In this document: in pieces, positions 35,347-44,766 of the stretch | Numbering within the stretch: position 1 is the stretch's first letter | How the letters are laid out: each line of letters begins with the position of its first letter | From: DASZTU01 sp035493835 | GTDB lineage: Bacteria > Pseudomonadota > Alphaproteobacteria > Rhizobiales > Devosiaceae | Assembly: GCA_035493835.1 (NCBI GenBank) | Contig: DATJHO010000112.1 | Coordinates: 1 to 62,407, forward strand | Direction: 5' to 3' | Length of the DNA stretch: 62,407 nucleotides | Notes under the pieces: model-generated | Told to the model about the DNA's origin: nothing | Seen by the model: only the letters and a program-made list of their open reading frames with translations | Databases searched by the model: none | Translations under genes and position numbers: made by a program

Positions 35347-36540
35347 CTACACCGTGCTCAGCACAGGCTGTGGCGAGCCGGCATGGGCGGCAACGACAGC
35401 GTCGTAATAGTCCTCGAGCGCCGCCGCCTGAGCGACGATATCGAAGCGGCTTGCGACCATTTCGGCTGCACTCCTCGAATAGCTTTGCCATTTCGCGTCA
35501 TCGGTGAGCAGGGCTGCGATGGCCACGGCCATCGCCTTCACGTCTCGCTCTGCTACAGCTTCGCCCGTCTTGCCGGCGACCAAGGCTTCCGCCACGCCGC
35601 CGGACCGGAACGCTACGACCGGCGTCCCAACTGCCTGTGCTTCGAGATTGGCAATCCCGAATGCCTCTGCATGACCGTTCTCGAGGGCTACGCTGCCGTG
35701 CAGGTAGAGCCTCGCGGTCGCCAGCAGATCTGCGATCTCTGGTTGGGACAACCTATCAATCACCTCGACGTGAGCTATGTACTTTTTTGCATAGCTCTCA
35801 ATCTCCTGGCGCAGGGGACCCTGCCCCACCATCACCAGTTCGACCGGCACTCCTCCGCGCTGCACCTCGGCAAGCGCCTCGATCAGAAAGCGGTGGCCCT
35901 TGTACTCGACGAAACGTGCAACAGCCACGACCCGGTTTGGCCGCCGCGCCACGGAACGGGGGCGAAACAGGGTTGTATCGATGCCGATATAGTGCCGAAA
36001 TACACGGCTTTCCGGAAAGCCTAGGGCCTTCAGCCGGTCGGCGATGAAATCGGAGACTGCGATGTTCCAGCTTTCCCATCTCGCCATTTCGCGGCGCCCA
36101 TGGGCGAAGAACCGGCTCTGGTTGAAGCCGCCCGCAGCCTTTGGCGAGCCGGCATAGGTGGCGTCGAAGCCGTGGAACGTGGTGACGAGCGGCTTGCCGG
36201 CTGCCATCGCCACGGGGCCGATGACATAGCCGTTCTTGCCGAAATGCGCGTGAACGAGGGTGGACCTTCCGATCGCCGGGAGGGCCCAGGGCATGGGCAC
36301 CCGGGCGACCTTAACCGCCAGTTCCCCGGCCCGCATCACGTATGAGCCGGAGATATCGTGCAAGGGGAAGTTCCCGATTCCCCGGCTTGGAGAATCAATC
36401 AGTCGTCCGGCCAGCACCTCGGGCTCATAGCGCCGGAGCGCCTTGGCCTGCTGCGCCACGAAAGACTGCGATGCCGGCAAATAGCGGTCCACGTAATAGA
36501 GAATCTGCTTGCTGCGGGCGCGCTCGCCTGGAGCCCTCAA
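35347..36540 (-). CDS. Glycosyltransferase family 4 (GT-B)
   Basis: This 397-residue GT-B transferase has VYYVD-like N-terminus (ILYYVDRYLPASQSFVAQQA), FHGFDATYAG, VVAVARFVEYKGHRFLIEAL and EAFGIANLEAQAVGTPVVAF with the conserved glutamates. Start is probably a TTG that follows AGGGGG by 6 bases; no ATG fits. It is the first gene of the chain running down to the Wzy-like polymerase. About 150 gene-free bases separate it from the lectin-like gene, so a promoter for the assembly operon may lie there. Confidence 0.86.
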   Translation of the reverse strand: MRAPGERARSKQILYYVDRYLPASQSFVAQQAKALRRYEPEVLAGRLIDSPSRGIGNFPLHDISGSYVMRAGELAVKVARVPMPWALPAIGRSTLVHAHFGKNGYVIGPVAMAAGKPLVTTFHGFDATYAGSPKAAGGFNQSRFFAHGRREMARWESWNIAVSDFIADRLKALGFPESRVFRHYIGIDTTLFRPRSVARRPNRVVAVARFVEYKGHRFLIEALAEVQRGGVPVELVMVGQGPLRQEIESYAKKYIAHVEVIDRLSQPEIADLLATARLYLHGSVALENGHAEAFGIANLEAQAVGTPVVAFRSGGVAEALVAGKTGEAVAERDVKAMAVAIAALLTDDAKWQSYSRSAAEMVASRFDIVAQAAALEDYYDAVVAAHAGSPQPVLSTV

Positions 36541-36689
36541 GGACGCCCCCTGTCTAGAAAACCCGCCGGCCCAGCTTCTGCCGGCCCGACGATCACTCTA
36601 GCGCAACGTAGGCGCCGAGTTGGACATCAAGAAGACCGGCAATCTTTTTGCTGCCAGCCACAACCGTTCGCGTCACCCAGGCTCCGCGG

Positions 36690-37430
36690 CTAAGCGGTAT
36701 GGTGGGTCAGATTGATATAGAGATCGCCCTCATTGGCCGACTCCGTGGGCTCGCCGTCCCAAATCTTGTAGACGAAGTGGTCGGTCAGCTGGGTGTCTCC
36801 CGATAGACTGGCAACGGCAGAATTTGATTCGTCGACGTGATAGACGAAATTGCCATCACGGCCGATGCTGATTGAACCGTACTCGCCCTGGAGCGTCACT
36901 TCGCTGCCGTGCCGAATGTAATTGAGCGGCGATTCCGTGCCGATGAAGGCTGTCTGCAGCTTATCGCCGTCCGCATCGGTGTCGTTGGCGAGCACATTGC
37001 CGGTAATCGTGTCGGCCGAGGCATTTCCGGTGAGATCGGCGGCGACGTGATCGTCATTTGCCACGGGGCGCTGGTTGGGGCCGTCGATAACGAGCTTGAA
37101 CAGACCGAAATCGGTGTCCCCGAGCCCGTCTGAAATCTTGTAGTTGAGATTCTCGGTCAGTGTCTGGCCGTGCTGCAACGACTGAACCGCCGGGTTGTCG
37201 AGGTCGAGCACGTAGGTATAGGTGCCGTCCGCGTGAAACGTGAACGTCCCATAAGTGCCCGCAATTGTGTCGACACCTTTGTCGCCGACGCGAACGCCAT
37301 CGACGAAGCGGAGGAAGATCGGGTTTCCAGCGGCGTCGGCATCATTGGAGAGCAGATTTCCGCTGATCTGGTGATCGAGAGTGAGGACGTTGATCTTGGC
37401 GCCGTCGTCGCCAGCCTGTGGTCTAGTCAC
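36690..37430 (-). CDS. Secreted protein with two cadherin-like (VCBS-type) domains, RapA-like lectin
   Basis: This 246-residue protein has no signal peptide and is almost wholly two tandem repeats of about 100 residues. Each repeat has an NxLxNDxDAxG start (LLSNDADAAGNPIFL; VLANDTDADGDKLQ), then YGTFTFHADGTYTYVLD or YGSISIGRDGNFVYHVD, then NYKISDG or VYKIWDG. The acidic ND-D-D-G motifs suit calcium. The size and two-domain layout match rhizobial RapA-type calcium-dependent EPS-binding lectins, which leave the cell through the PrsDE type I exporter. A PrsDE-like exporter is encoded 1.5 kb away. I infer an extracellular matrix protein. Start is GTG, 7-8 bases after GGAG. No RTX nonapeptides are present. 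Confidence 0.8.
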   Translation of the reverse strand: MTRPQAGDDGAKINVLTLDHQISGNLLSNDADAAGNPIFLRFVDGVRVGDKGVDTIAGTYGTFTFHADGTYTYVLDLDNPAVQSLQHGQTLTENLNYKISDGLGDTDFGLFKLVIDGPNQRPVANDDHVAADLTGNASADTITGNVLANDTDADGDKLQTAFIGTESPLNYIRHGSEVTLQGEYGSISIGRDGNFVYHVDESNSAVASLSGDTQLTDHFVYKIWDGEPTESANEGDLYINLTHHTA

Positions 37431-37828
37431 GTTAGAACTCCGTTTGCGTTGTTTTCAGCAGCGGATGCGTCCGACTTCTCAAAAAGCGGGCGTCCTTATC
37501 TAACCAGGCGCGGGTATTAGCCCGCCCCGCCAGCACGCAACTTCGTGCTCAGGCGACAATAGTCTTGATGGTCAAAAGGTTGGCATCCGCGATAACGCCC
37601 TGTCAATCAGCGCAGAAAGGCAAGCAAGGCTGTCCTATCGCGGGTAACGGAGCTAAACATCCGACTTTTCAATCAGCTAAGTAGATTATCCATCGTCATG
37701 CACATTCAGCATGCCTGCCATGCGATCACTTTTCGGGCCGCCGCCATTTTTGCGAGAGATTCCCTAAATTTACTTCAAAAACTTCAGCTTACGGCTGCGA
37801 CGGAAATCCACAAAACGGGGGCTAGTCC
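37431..37828. promoter_or_regulatory. Divergent, AT-richer control region between lectin and GH10 genes
   Basis: This 398-base stretch holds no convincing gene. It is visibly richer in A+T than its surroundings, has a small hairpin (GCGGG at 37510-37514, CCCGC at 37521-37525), and must carry promoters for the lectin-like gene on the minus strand and the GH10 gene on the plus strand. Confidence 0.5.
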
Positions 37829-38914
37829 ATGGAAAAGCTGCGGCGGAGAAGCGTTTTGGGAGGGCTGCTCGCAGCCGCCACAATTGCAGCGCTGCCACCT
37901 GTCGCCCGGGCCGCGGAAGCGGATGTGCAGGGGCTCAGGGCCATCGCCGACGGCAAGAAGCTGCGGGTCGGCTCGGCGATCGATCCCGAGCTCCTCGGCG
38001 ACCCTGCCTACGTCAAGCTGATCCTCGAACAGTGCAACACCATCGTGCCGCGCAACGCCATGAAGTGGGCCGCGGTGGAGCCCAAGCCCGGCACCTTCAC
38101 GTTCGGCAACGTCGACAAGGTCGTGGCCTTCGCGCAGAAGAACAAGCTCGGCATGCGCGGCCACACGCTGGTCTGGTACAATTCCCCCGGCTGGGTAACC
38201 CGGCTGAAAAGTCCAGAAGCCGTGCGCGACGCCGTCGTCCGGCACATCACGACGGTGATGAGCCGCTATGCCGGCAGAATCGCCTCGTGGGACGTCGTCA
38301 ACGAGCCCTTCGAGTACGACAGTCCCGAACTGCGCAAGATGGTGTTCTCCGAGCAGCTCGGCGAGCAATACATGGATCTGGCCTTCCACACCGCACGCGC
38401 CGCCGATCCCACCGGCCAGTTGGTGCTCAACGAAACCCATCTTTACGAACCAGGCGATGTCTACGATGCCAAGCGCAAGGCGGTGCTGGCCCTGCTTGAC
38501 CGCCTGCAGGCCCGCAAGGTCCCCATCGACGCCCTGGGCGTGCAGGGCCATATCCGCCCCGGCTTGGACAAGGTCGATGCCGACGCCTTCGGCGCCTTCT
38601 GCCGTGAGGTAAAGTCCCGTGGGCTCGCTATGTTGCTGACCGAACTGGACGCATCCTGCCGCTTCATCAAGCGCGTGCCCGGGTTCAAGCCCGCCGATTA
38701 CGGAATACCGATGTCGCAGCTGATTTCGACGGCCCAGGCCAATGCTAGGCTCAGCGCCGTGATCTTCTGGGGGCTGAGTCCGCATGGGCAGAAGCCGAAC
38801 GAGGTGGGCAAGAACGCCGAATGCCGCTATCGAATCAATCTCTTCGACGACGAACTTCAGCCGCTCCCCACCTTCGATGCGGTGCAAAAGGCGCTTGGGG
38901 CGTTCCGCACCTAA
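37829..38914 (+). CDS. Glycoside hydrolase family 10 (endo-1,4-beta-xylanase-like), Tat-exported
   Basis: This 361-residue protein has a twin-arginine signal (LRRRSVLGGLLA, cleavage likely near ARA at residue 28). The TIM barrel carries the acid/base Glu159 in SWDVVNEPF and the nucleophile Glu272 in LLTELDA, plus HTLVWY near 112. All the GH10 essentials are present. Its position inside an EPS locus, the only plus-strand gene between minus-strand EPS genes, suggests that it trims or releases the locus's own polymer rather than plant xylan; that is inference. The ATG follows GGGGG by 7 bases. It converges on the type I adaptor gene with only 3 bases between stops. Confidence 0.88.
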   Translation: MEKLRRRSVLGGLLAAATIAALPPVARAAEADVQGLRAIADGKKLRVGSAIDPELLGDPAYVKLILEQCNTIVPRNAMKWAAVEPKPGTFTFGNVDKVVAFAQKNKLGMRGHTLVWYNSPGWVTRLKSPEAVRDAVVRHITTVMSRYAGRIASWDVVNEPFEYDSPELRKMVFSEQLGEQYMDLAFHTARAADPTGQLVLNETHLYEPGDVYDAKRKAVLALLDRLQARKVPIDALGVQGHIRPGLDKVDADAFGAFCREVKSRGLAMLLTELDASCRFIKRVPGFKPADYGIPMSQLISTAQANARLSAVIFWGLSPHGQKPNEVGKNAECRYRINLFDDELQPLPTFDAVQKALGAFRT

Positions 38915-38917
38915 GTG

Positions 38918-40279
38918 CTAGCGGAAGGCCCGCTGGGCCTGCTCCATGATCGGCTGGCCGATATAGGAGATGATCGATTGCGCCCGCCCGAGGAGATATA
39001 CATCGACCGGCATGCCGGGACCGAGCTTCCTTAGCTGCTTGCCCGGTTCGTTGATCGGGTCCTTCACCGCGACCCGCACGACGAAATGCGGCACTCCGGT
39101 CCGCTGGTCATAGACCAGGTCAGGCGCCACGAAAGTCACCTCCCCGGAATATTCCGGCGCCGAGGAACCGCCCATCGACGTGAAATGAAGGTCGGCCTCC
39201 TGCCCCAGGTGAATCTTCTGCACGTCCCGCGGGGACACCTCGAGCTCGGCGATGAGCTTGTCATTGCCGGGAACGATCGTCATCAGCGACTCAGTCGTTG
39301 ATACCACGCCCCCAATGGTATGGACCTTGAGGTCGGTGACGACGCCATCCTGCGGCGAGGTCAGCAGGAACTGCTGCACCGTCATGCGGTCCGCGATCTG
39401 CTTTTCGCTCGCCTCGTCATATTGCCCTTGGGTTTCCCGCTGCTGCTCGGCGGCATCGCTCATGCGCTTGGCCGTCAGTTCGGAAATCTGGCCCCGCAGC
39501 CCCGCCTGCTGGGCTTCCGAGGACGCAATGGTCGAATAATACTGCGCCCGCGCCCCCTCCACAGTGGCCAGGTCGCGCTGCATGTCGCTGAGTTGGCTTT
39601 GCGCCACCAGGTCTTGGGCCCGGAGCTTTTGCAGATTTTGCACCTCGGACGTAATCAGGTCGAATTGCTGATTGGCCGCCGCAATCTGGCCGTTGACGCC
39701 TTTGACTTGCGCGTCGATCTGGTTCGCCTGCTGCGAGAGCTGCTCCAGCTGGCTGGTGTAGGCCTCTAGCCGGACGCGGAAGAGCTCGCTTTCGGCCCGC
39801 ATCGCCGCGGCAACATCGGGATCGCTGCCGCGGGCCATCAGCTCCGGCGGGAACGTCACAGAACGCTGCCCCAGCGCCTCCGCTTCGAGCCGGGCAATTC
39901 TGGCTGCCGATTGGTCGCGCGATTTGGTGTCGATCGAAAGCTGCGAGCGGGCCGCCGTATCGTCGAGCTGCATGAGCGGCTGGCCGGCATGCACCACATC
40001 GCCATCCTTGGCCAGGATCGCCTTGACCACGGCGGTCTGCGCGCTCTGGATCTCCTTTGGCGCCGAACTTGAGCTCAAATAGCCACTGGTAATGACGGCG
40101 CCCGGAATCGGCATCAGGCTAAGCCCGCCGAGCAACAGCCCGAACGGCACCGCCGAGAACAACACCCCCGACAGCAGCGAGCGCCGCAGCCGCCGATACG
40201 ACGTCGTCTCGACCAGGACTTGCTCCGCCCGCCGCGAGCCCTGCATCCGCGCAATGCGGAGCGACTGCTTCGTCGTCAT
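38918..40279 (-). CDS. prsE: Type I secretion periplasmic adaptor, HlyD/PrsE-like
   Basis: This 453-residue membrane-fusion protein has one N-terminal span (residues 35-60), a lipoyl-type half (KAILAKDGDVVHAGQPLMQL), a long alpha-helical hairpin around residues 110-290 rich in Gln/Ala/Glu, and a beta-barrel end (MPVDVYLLGRAQSIISYI). It links the ABC exporter PrsD to an outer membrane TolC-like channel, which is not encoded here. It overlaps prsD by 4 bases. The adjacent signal-less lectin-like and beta-helix proteins are its likely cargo. Confidence 0.88.
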   Translation of the reverse strand: MTTKQSLRIARMQGSRRAEQVLVETTSYRRLRRSLLSGVLFSAVPFGLLLGGLSLMPIPGAVITSGYLSSSSAPKEIQSAQTAVVKAILAKDGDVVHAGQPLMQLDDTAARSQLSIDTKSRDQSAARIARLEAEALGQRSVTFPPELMARGSDPDVAAAMRAESELFRVRLEAYTSQLEQLSQQANQIDAQVKGVNGQIAAANQQFDLITSEVQNLQKLRAQDLVAQSQLSDMQRDLATVEGARAQYYSTIASSEAQQAGLRGQISELTAKRMSDAAEQQRETQGQYDEASEKQIADRMTVQQFLLTSPQDGVVTDLKVHTIGGVVSTTESLMTIVPGNDKLIAELEVSPRDVQKIHLGQEADLHFTSMGGSSAPEYSGEVTFVAPDLVYDQRTGVPHFVVRVAVKDPINEPGKQLRKLGPGMPVDVYLLGRAQSIISYIGQPIMEQAQRAFR

Positions 40280-42012
40280 GCAGTAGCCCCCTCGCCGGTC
40301 GCGGCCTGCCTGCCCCTTGGTTCCTTGGCATCGATTGAGGTGGGCCGCGGCCGCAAGATATCTTCCTTTAGCCCGTAGGCACGGAGTTCGCCGCCTTGCA
40401 CCACCATGATCCTGTCGCAGGCCGCGAGCGCCGATTCGCGGTGCGCCACCATCAGGACGATGCCTCCCCGTTGCCGGACCATCAGGACGGCGCGCGACAG
40501 GGCGGCCTCGCCCTCGGCATCGAGATTGCTGTTGGGCTCGTCCAGCACCACCAGGAAGGGCTCTCCATAAAGGGCCCTTGCCAATGCCACCCGCTGCTTC
40601 TGCCCCGCCGACAGCAGCGCGCCTCCCGGCCCGATCAGCGTGTCGTACCCCTGTGGCAAGCGAAGGATCAGATCGTGGACATGCGCAGCTACGGCTGCCG
40701 CGATGATCGAATCCGGTGACGCTGCTTCATCGAAACGCGCAATGTTTTCGGCGATCGTGCCTTCCAGCAATTCCACGTCCTGCGGCAGATAGCCGATGCT
40801 GCGGCGTCGCTGCTCCAGGCTGAAAAGCTGGACATCGGCCCCATCGAGGCGAACGACGCCTCCTAGCGGCCTCCAGATGCCGACCAGCGTACGAACGAGG
40901 CTCGACTTCCCTGCTCCGCTCGGCCCGAGAATAGCGACGGCGGAGCCGGCCGGAACCGAAAAGCTGATGCCGGAGAGCGTCTGTACGCTGCTGCCCGGCG
41001 GCGTCAGCGACACGTCTTCTGCCGAAAGTTCAAGCATTGGCGGCGGTAGCGGCAGGGCGTCCGGCAGGCTCGGCATGCGCTCGAGCAAGGCCTCGACCCT
41101 TCCCCAGCCGTCGCGCGCCGCGAGCAGCGAACGCCAGGTGCCGATGAGGATATCGACCGGCGCCAGCGCCCGGGACGAGAGAATGGAGCTGGCGATGATC
41201 ACCCCGCCCGAGGCCTGCCCATTGATGACGAGATAGGCGCCGAGCGCCAGCACGCCAGACTGCAGCAGCATCCTGCTGATCTTGGAGGCCTCGAGCAACG
41301 TCCCGCTCTTGTCCGCGAGCCGCAAGGACGCGCTGGCGGCGCGCTCCGAGCTATGCCGCCAGTTGTCGCGAACCCCGACCAGGATGCCCATCGCCATCAG
41401 CACTTCGGCATTGCGGATCGACAGCTCAACGATCGCGTTGCGACTGCTGTTGATTTCGGTCACCTGCCGACTGAGGGCCCGCGTGGAGATTTCCGCAAGG
41501 GCCGCAAGCAGGACAAGCACGACAGCTCCGAGGGTCACCGCCAGCCCGATCAGGGGGTGGAAGGCGAAGCAGATGAAAAGATAGATCGGGATCCACGGCA
41601 GGTCGAACACCGCCGTCATTCCCGGCCCCGAGAGATAATTCTTGATCTCTTCTAAATCGCGTAGCGGCCGGACGGTATCCGCCTGGAAGCCGACGACCAG
41701 CGGCTGGCGCAGCACCGCATCGAACACGCGCCCGGAAAGCGCCTCCGAAAAGCTCGCCGCGAACCGCGCCATCACTCGCCCACGCAGGCGATCGGTCAGT
41801 CCGTAGAGCAGATAGGCGCAGAACCCCAGGGCCATTAGGCCGATGAGCGTATCAATGTTCTTTGTAGGAATGACCTGGTCGTAGACCGCGATCATGAAGA
41901 GCGGGCCGGTCAGCATCAGGAGGTTGATGATGCAGCTCATGATCCCGACGCCCAGAAAGGAGCGCCTAAGCCGGTCGAATACCGCCCTGAGCTCTGACTT
42001 GTCCCGTGCCAT
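40276..42012 (-). CDS. prsD: Type I secretion ABC permease/ATPase, PrsD-like
   Basis: This 578-residue fused exporter has about six spans in residues 20-300 and a nucleotide-binding domain with Walker A GPSGAGKSSL, signature LSAGQKQRVALARALYG (Ala in place of the usual Gly) and Walker B VVLDEPNSNLD. It belongs to the PrtD/PrsD group that exports RTX and Rap-type proteins without cleavable signals. I used the ATG opening MARDKSELRAVF; a longer reading lacks support. It lies 120 bases after the ExoP-like gene and is coupled to prsE. Confidence 0.88.
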   Translation of the reverse strand: MARDKSELRAVFDRLRRSFLGVGIMSCIINLLMLTGPLFMIAVYDQVIPTKNIDTLIGLMALGFCAYLLYGLTDRLRGRVMARFAASFSEALSGRVFDAVLRQPLVVGFQADTVRPLRDLEEIKNYLSGPGMTAVFDLPWIPIYLFICFAFHPLIGLAVTLGAVVLVLLAALAEISTRALSRQVTEINSSRNAIVELSIRNAEVLMAMGILVGVRDNWRHSSERAASASLRLADKSGTLLEASKISRMLLQSGVLALGAYLVINGQASGGVIIASSILSSRALAPVDILIGTWRSLLAARDGWGRVEALLERMPSLPDALPLPPPMLELSAEDVSLTPPGSSVQTLSGISFSVPAGSAVAILGPSGAGKSSLVRTLVGIWRPLGGVVRLDGADVQLFSLEQRRRSIGYLPQDVELLEGTIAENIARFDEAASPDSIIAAAVAAHVHDLILRLPQGYDTLIGPGGALLSAGQKQRVALARALYGEPFLVVLDEPNSNLDAEGEAALSRAVLMVRQRGGIVLMVAHRESALAACDRIMVVQGGELRAYGLKEDILRPRPTSIDAKEPRGRQAATGEGATA

Positions 42013-42132
42013 AGGTCCGACCCGTGCCCAGGCGGCCTCGCAAACGCGAAGCCGCGCGCCTACGCCCCCCAAAAGCGGGCAGTGGAAATCGATCCGTCAG
42101 GGACGGCAGCCCTCGGCAGGCCGAAGCCTTGA

Positions 42133-44445
42133 TCAGCCGCTGCCTTCCCGGAAATAGGACGAGTATTCGTGCAGGTAGGCCTCGGATGAACCCGGGGTCC
42201 GGTAAAGCTGCAGCTTCTTGATGTCGGCCTTGTTCAGGATGGTGCCGACGCATTTCTCGGCAATCCTGGGCTCGGCATTCAAGGTGGACTGGAGGAACTG
42301 CCGCGAGGTCGAGCCCCACTGGACCACCAGAACGAAGGCATCGACCTGCGGTGAAACCGCCCGCGCATCAACGACCGCGGCTACCGGCGGCAGATCGAGA
42401 ATGATGTATTCGTAGTGGCGCCGCGCCGCCTCAAGCAGCATCGCAAAGGCTGCCGACCCCAGCAGGTCAGAAGAATTGAGCGCCGCCGTGCTCAGTGAGA
42501 TCGGCAGCACGTCGAGGCCCGTGGCCGGATCGGGGAAAAGTGCGTCCTCGAACGATACCTTCCTGAGCACCGTCTCGATGAGCCCGGCCTTGCAATGCGG
42601 CGCCGCGTGCCGCGAGAGCGAAGGACGCCGAAGGTCGGCATCGATGATGAGGGTCCGGGCGCCGGTCGAGGCGATCAGGCTGGCGAAATTGTAGCTCAGC
42701 GTGGTCTTGCCCTCTTCCGGTAGCAGCGAAATCATGCCCAGCACCTTGGACTTGCTATCGGCAAGCGCGAGGTCCGAGGCCACCTTGGCGCTGCGCAGCG
42801 TTTCGGTGAACTGGCTACGCCGGTGCTCGATGGCATAGTTGAACAGCGACCCCGCAAGGGGCGCCACCTGGTTCGGAAGCAACGGACCGCCCTGCCCGCG
42901 CTTCTTCGGCCCCTCATCGAGCAGCGGCACCATCCCGAGATATTCGAGCCCGACATCGCTCCTCAGATGATCGACAGTGCGCACGAAGCGGTCGCGGAAC
43001 TCGCGCGTGCCGCCCACGCCGACCCCGACCAGGCCGCCAAGGAAGGTGGAGGCGGCGAGGATCAGCCAGCCGATCGGCTGGGCCGGGCTGCTTGGAACCG
43101 AGGCCGGCGTCACGATCCGCGCGCCCGCCATCGGGAACGAGGCTCGCTGGGAGGCCGCCTGATAGTTCTGCAGGAACGACTGATAGAGGCTCTTGACCGA
43201 GTCGGATTGCAGTTGCAGCTCGTTGAGCTTGGCCATGAGGGCGTTCGAGGTCGGGTTGGATTTGGTCGCTTGATCCAGCGCGGCCCGCTGGCTCTGCTCG
43301 TGCGCGAGGGCGATCTGATAGTCGCTCTGGTAGCCCTCTGCGATGCGCTGCAGCTCTTCCTTGATCTGGCTCTGATACTCGGCCATTTCAGATTTCAGGC
43401 GCAGCACCTGGAGGTGCTGGTCGCCGACCAGCGCCTCGAAGTCGGACTCACGCTTGGCCGTCTCGAGGTAACGCTGCCGCAGGTCGTTGATCAGCGGGCT
43501 GTCGAGCGCCGCAGTCACCAGCGCGTTCGGATCGTTGGCCGCAAGAATGGAATCGATCTGGTCGAGCTTGGCCTTCGCCGCGGTCGTCGCGTTCTGCGCC
43601 GTGATGAGCGAGGAATTGAGCTGCGACACCTGCTGGTCGGTGATCAATTGCCCGTTGGCCAGTTGAAGGTTGTTGGCCGACCGGAATTGCTGGACCGCCG
43701 TATCCGCCGCAACAGATTCCTTGCTCAACTGATCAATCCGCTGCTGCAGCCAATCCGACGCGCTTCGAGTGGCGGCATATTGGGAATCGAGCTGATCGGA
43801 AAGATAGCCTGCCGCCAGCGCATTGGCGATGTTCGTGGCCCGCACCGGATCCGGATCGAGATAGTCGACCTCGAGCAAATAGGTGCCGCGCACGCGCGTG
43901 ATGTTCGTATTCGCCTGGATGATGTTGACCGCCGCGTCGCGCGGAGTCGACGCCGGGACCGGCAACCGGCCCGCCTTGTTGTCGCTCGCCTTGGCGTGCT
44001 GGAACGGCGCCATGATCGGCTTGAACAGGCCCAGTATCTGGCTTTTAAGATTCAGCCCGCCGGACTTCATGAACGCCTTGTCGGCGGTGAGGTTGAGCTT
44101 GTCGACCGCCATGCCGGCAACATTGGCCGACCCGAACAATTCGACTTGGCTCATGATCGCGGCATCGGCCTGCGATGCATCGGTATTGCCCGTGACCTGC
44201 ACCGTGAGGCCGGCATCATTCTGGTCGATGAGCAACTCGCTGCTGGCTTTGTAGAGCGGAGTCGCGAACCAGAGATAGGTAACGCCGACCAAGGTGCCGA
44301 CAACCGTTACCGCAAGCACCACCTTCCACTGCCGCCGGATAATGCCGGCGACGCGGTCGAGGTTGATGACATCGCTCTCGCCACCCTCAACGTCCGGCAG
44401 GTCGCCGTGGGAGAACGAGTCGGAATTCGAGTTTCGACGTAGCAT
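42133..44445 (-). CDS. Polysaccharide co-polymerase with tyrosine-kinase domain, ExoP/Wzc-like
   Basis: This 770-residue PCP-2a protein has an N-terminal Wzz domain with the first span near residues 38-58 (VLAVTVVGTLVGVTYLWFA), a long periplasmic coiled-coil region, and a second span near 450. The cytoplasmic BY-kinase-type ATPase domain has Walker A LLPEEGKTT, A' TLIIDADLRRPSL and Walker B YIILDLPPV. The C-terminal tail holds four tyrosines in the last 25 residues, suitable for autophosphorylation. It controls chain length and couples polymerisation to export. The expected outer-membrane partner Wza/ExoF is not in this window. The gene begins a minus-strand unit with prsD and prsE downstream. 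Confidence 0.9.
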   Translation of the reverse strand: MLRRNSNSDSFSHGDLPDVEGGESDVINLDRVAGIIRRQWKVVLAVTVVGTLVGVTYLWFATPLYKASSELLIDQNDAGLTVQVTGNTDASQADAAIMSQVELFGSANVAGMAVDKLNLTADKAFMKSGGLNLKSQILGLFKPIMAPFQHAKASDNKAGRLPVPASTPRDAAVNIIQANTNITRVRGTYLLEVDYLDPDPVRATNIANALAAGYLSDQLDSQYAATRSASDWLQQRIDQLSKESVAADTAVQQFRSANNLQLANGQLITDQQVSQLNSSLITAQNATTAAKAKLDQIDSILAANDPNALVTAALDSPLINDLRQRYLETAKRESDFEALVGDQHLQVLRLKSEMAEYQSQIKEELQRIAEGYQSDYQIALAHEQSQRAALDQATKSNPTSNALMAKLNELQLQSDSVKSLYQSFLQNYQAASQRASFPMAGARIVTPASVPSSPAQPIGWLILAASTFLGGLVGVGVGGTREFRDRFVRTVDHLRSDVGLEYLGMVPLLDEGPKKRGQGGPLLPNQVAPLAGSLFNYAIEHRRSQFTETLRSAKVASDLALADSKSKVLGMISLLPEEGKTTLSYNFASLIASTGARTLIIDADLRRPSLSRHAAPHCKAGLIETVLRKVSFEDALFPDPATGLDVLPISLSTAALNSSDLLGSAAFAMLLEAARRHYEYIILDLPPVAAVVDARAVSPQVDAFVLVVQWGSTSRQFLQSTLNAEPRIAEKCVGTILNKADIKKLQLYRTPGSSEAYLHEYSSYFREGSG

Positions 44446-44730
44446 TGCGGGACCTTGATGTTTTTCGGGCCCTCAGCCGGGGCAGGAAGGCCGCGTTCTG
44501 CCGCTGAAGGGCACCAAACGATCAAGGCCTGAGTAAGTCACAAACCCGCCAGTCATGCCCTGCCCGCTGCAACAAGGCGGCAAAATTTGCGAATAAAATC
44601 AGGCTATCGGCCTTCCTCCGGCCCGAGAACCCGCACAAATGCAAGGTAGCACAGGCAGAAAAGCATAGCTCGGAAACGAGCCGATAATTTGCTGATTTTC
44701 TTGCAGAATTTCCGACGCTCGCAAGTTGGA

Positions 44731-44760
44731 TTGAATTTCTGTCATGTACCCGCCCATAAT
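44731..44760 (+). promoter_or_regulatory. Possible plus-strand promoter upstream of a terminator
   Basis: TTGAAT at 44731-44736 and CATAAT at 44755-44760 are 18 bases apart, a reasonable sigma-70-like pair. No plus-strand gene follows. The next plus-strand element is the terminator ending at 44824, so a transcript of about 58 bases would result. It is based on pattern only. Confidence 0.35.
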
Positions 44761-44766
44761 TGGCCC

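Noticed and set aside
42823..44442. Open plus-strand frame of about 539 codons opposite the ExoP-like gene
   Set aside because: Shadow frame; composition dominated by Arg, Leu and His with no motif.
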